From Clostridium sp. OF09-36 (GTDB lineage: Bacteria; Bacillota; Clostridia; Lachnospirales; Lachnospiraceae), in contig NZ_QUMD01000012.1 in assembly GCF_003481985.1 (NCBI RefSeq), positions 45,700 to 109,699 of the forward strand: 64,000 nt of DNA, given 5' to 3'. A program made the translations under genes and the position numbers. Below, piece after piece: positions 63,483 through 64,000 of this stretch (within the stretch, counting starts at the first letter, position 1; the number at the start of each line of letters is the position of its first letter). The notes under the pieces were generated by a model, which made no database searches, had not been told where the DNA came from, and was given only the letters and a program-made list of their open reading frames with translations.

Positions 63483-63734
63483 ATGATTGTTGAAATACCA
63501 GTATTTTTTGCTAAGGGTAAAACACCTATGCGTGTAGAATTACAGATTCGAACCAATGGTATGGATTTCTGGGCAACATTGGAACATCAACTTCGCTATA
63601 AAAAAGGAATTGAAGAAATGCCTGGCTATGATGAGATAAGTGAAGAATTACTTCATTCTGCAAGAGCTATCATTGAAGCAGATAATGAAATGCAGAGAAT
63701 AAAAGACAAAATTGGTATGTTACACGAAATTTAG
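63483..63734 (+). pseudogene. Small alarmone synthetase, C-terminal fragment
   Basis: The 83 residues match the end of the small RelA/SpoT-like GTP pyrophosphokinases (YjbM/YwaC type): VEIPVFFAKGKTPMRVELQI then RTNGMDFWATLEHQLRYKKG and the helical tail. The first half, with the ATP-binding and G-loop residues of the synthetase core, is absent. Usual length is about 210-260 residues. The remaining piece cannot make (p)ppGpp. An interpretation as a deletion product is likely, since the sequence just upstream is unrelated. Confidence 0.75.
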
Positions 63735-63784
63735 GATAACAAGCGGGAATCCTCGGTTATTCAATTGCCGAGATGAAAGCGTCT

Positions 63785-63830
63785 GAAACGCAAGTAAAAT
63801 CGAAAGTTTGTTCGATTTTGCTTGCGTTTC
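63785..63830. mobile_element. Left-end hairpin of an IS200-type insertion sequence
   Basis: GAAACGCAAGTAAAATCGAA (63785-63804) and TTCGATTTTGCTTGCGTTTC (63811-63830) form a 20-bp stem with one G-T pair and a 6-nt loop. It lies just upstream of tnpA, as do the structured ends and translational-control hairpins of IS200/IS605 elements. The element continues past the window. Confidence 0.7.
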
Positions 63831-63856
63831 CTTCTGTATGATAGTATACTATGTGT

Positions 63857-64000
63857 ATGAAAGAAAAATTAATACATTCAAGAACTTGTGTATACAATAT
63901 CAACTACCATGTGGTGTGGTCTGTGAAATATCGCAGGAAGATTTTATCGGCAGAGATTGAGACTTATCTAAAAGAACTGGTTCAGAAAATAGCATCCGAT
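63857..64000 (+). CDS. tnpA: IS200/IS605 family transposase TnpA, cut by the window end
   Basis: The visible 48 residues (MKEKLIHSRTCVYNINYHVV then WSVKYRRKIL) are the N-terminus of a Y1-type HUH transposase. INYHVVWSVKYRRK is the family hallmark. The catalytic HUH motif and tyrosine lie beyond the end of the window. Start set at ATG 63857. The preceding ATG 63851 is in frame and possible. Confidence 0.88.
   Translation, partial: MKEKLIHSRTCVYNINYHVVWSVKYRRKILSAEIETYLKELVQKIASD

Noticed and set aside
1..64000. CRISPR array, prophage, or integron
   Set aside because: No regularly spaced repeats, phage structural genes or integrase were found. The only mobile element seen is the IS200-type end.

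Overview
The window is a stretch of chromosome from a spore-forming clostridium, most likely a member of the Lachnospiraceae. The evidence is gene content and order: spoIVA, yqfC and yqfD (endospore genes), dapL for diaminopimelate, pta-ackA for acetate, a phosphofructokinase with pyrophosphate-type residues, strong AGGAGG ribosome sites, A+T-rich sigma-A promoters, and the Firmicutes clusters yceD-rpmF-plsX-acpP-rnc-smc-ftsY and ylxM-ffh-rpsP-khpA-rimM-trmD. Genus cannot be fixed from the sequence alone. About 61 kb is ordinary core genome. The last 3 kb (from about 61,085) is A+T-richer, broken accessory DNA.

Layout. 1-2,580: end of a lipoprotein gene, tRNA-Leu(CAA), dapL, and a small zinc-finger membrane protein. 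2,687-11,034: polA, a chromate-transporter remnant, a structured repeat, an SseB-like gene, coaE, a WalJ-like hydrolase, an ACT protein with its UPF0210 partner, and an unusual methyltransferase. 11,100-14,858: tmcAL (minus), pta-ackA. 14,944-24,088: the ribosomal/lipid/RNA/chromosome cluster yceD to ftsY, then threonine dehydratase. 24,102-29,832: CLC-type transporter, nth, and the signal-recognition and ribosome-maturation operon. 29,834-37,050: CPA-type antiporter (minus), rplS, lepB-ylqF-rnhB-yraN-pgeF, prs (minus). 37,322-41,664: DUF512 radical SAM protein, der, plsY, gpsA. 41,827-46,816: complete branched-chain amino-acid ABC transporter livJHMGF. 47,013-53,171: PPi-type pfk, spoIVA, beta-CASP nuclease, rnhA, a repeat-bearing LprI-like protein. 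53,336-61,084: small membrane protein, alaS, rpsU, yqfC-yqfD-phoH-ybeY, YerB-like lipoprotein. 61,085-64,000: truncated LysR gene, ORF fragments, a DUF4143 ATPase with repeated operator-like sites, a truncated (p)ppGpp synthetase, and the left end of an IS200-type element.

The most striking global feature is that at least twelve core genes (dapL, ACT gene, clc, ffh, rnhB, prs, der, pfk, beta-CASP gene, alaS, yqfD, phoH) are broken by loss of single bases, always inside a short homopolymer. Restoring the base gives a protein of normal family length each time. Several are essential, so I read this as consensus sequencing error, not biology. I annotate these genes across the break.

True biological oddities are smaller: a 128-bp element with a long three-tier hairpin and 13-bp flanking direct repeats, a perfect 28-bp palindrome lying on the -10 box of the yceD-rpmF promoter, paired operator-like repeats around the ATPase promoter, a conserved-looking 41-residue membrane protein, and a LprI-like secreted protein with Gly/Gln/Ser repeats. 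I did not find a clearly new multi-gene system, CRISPR array or prophage.
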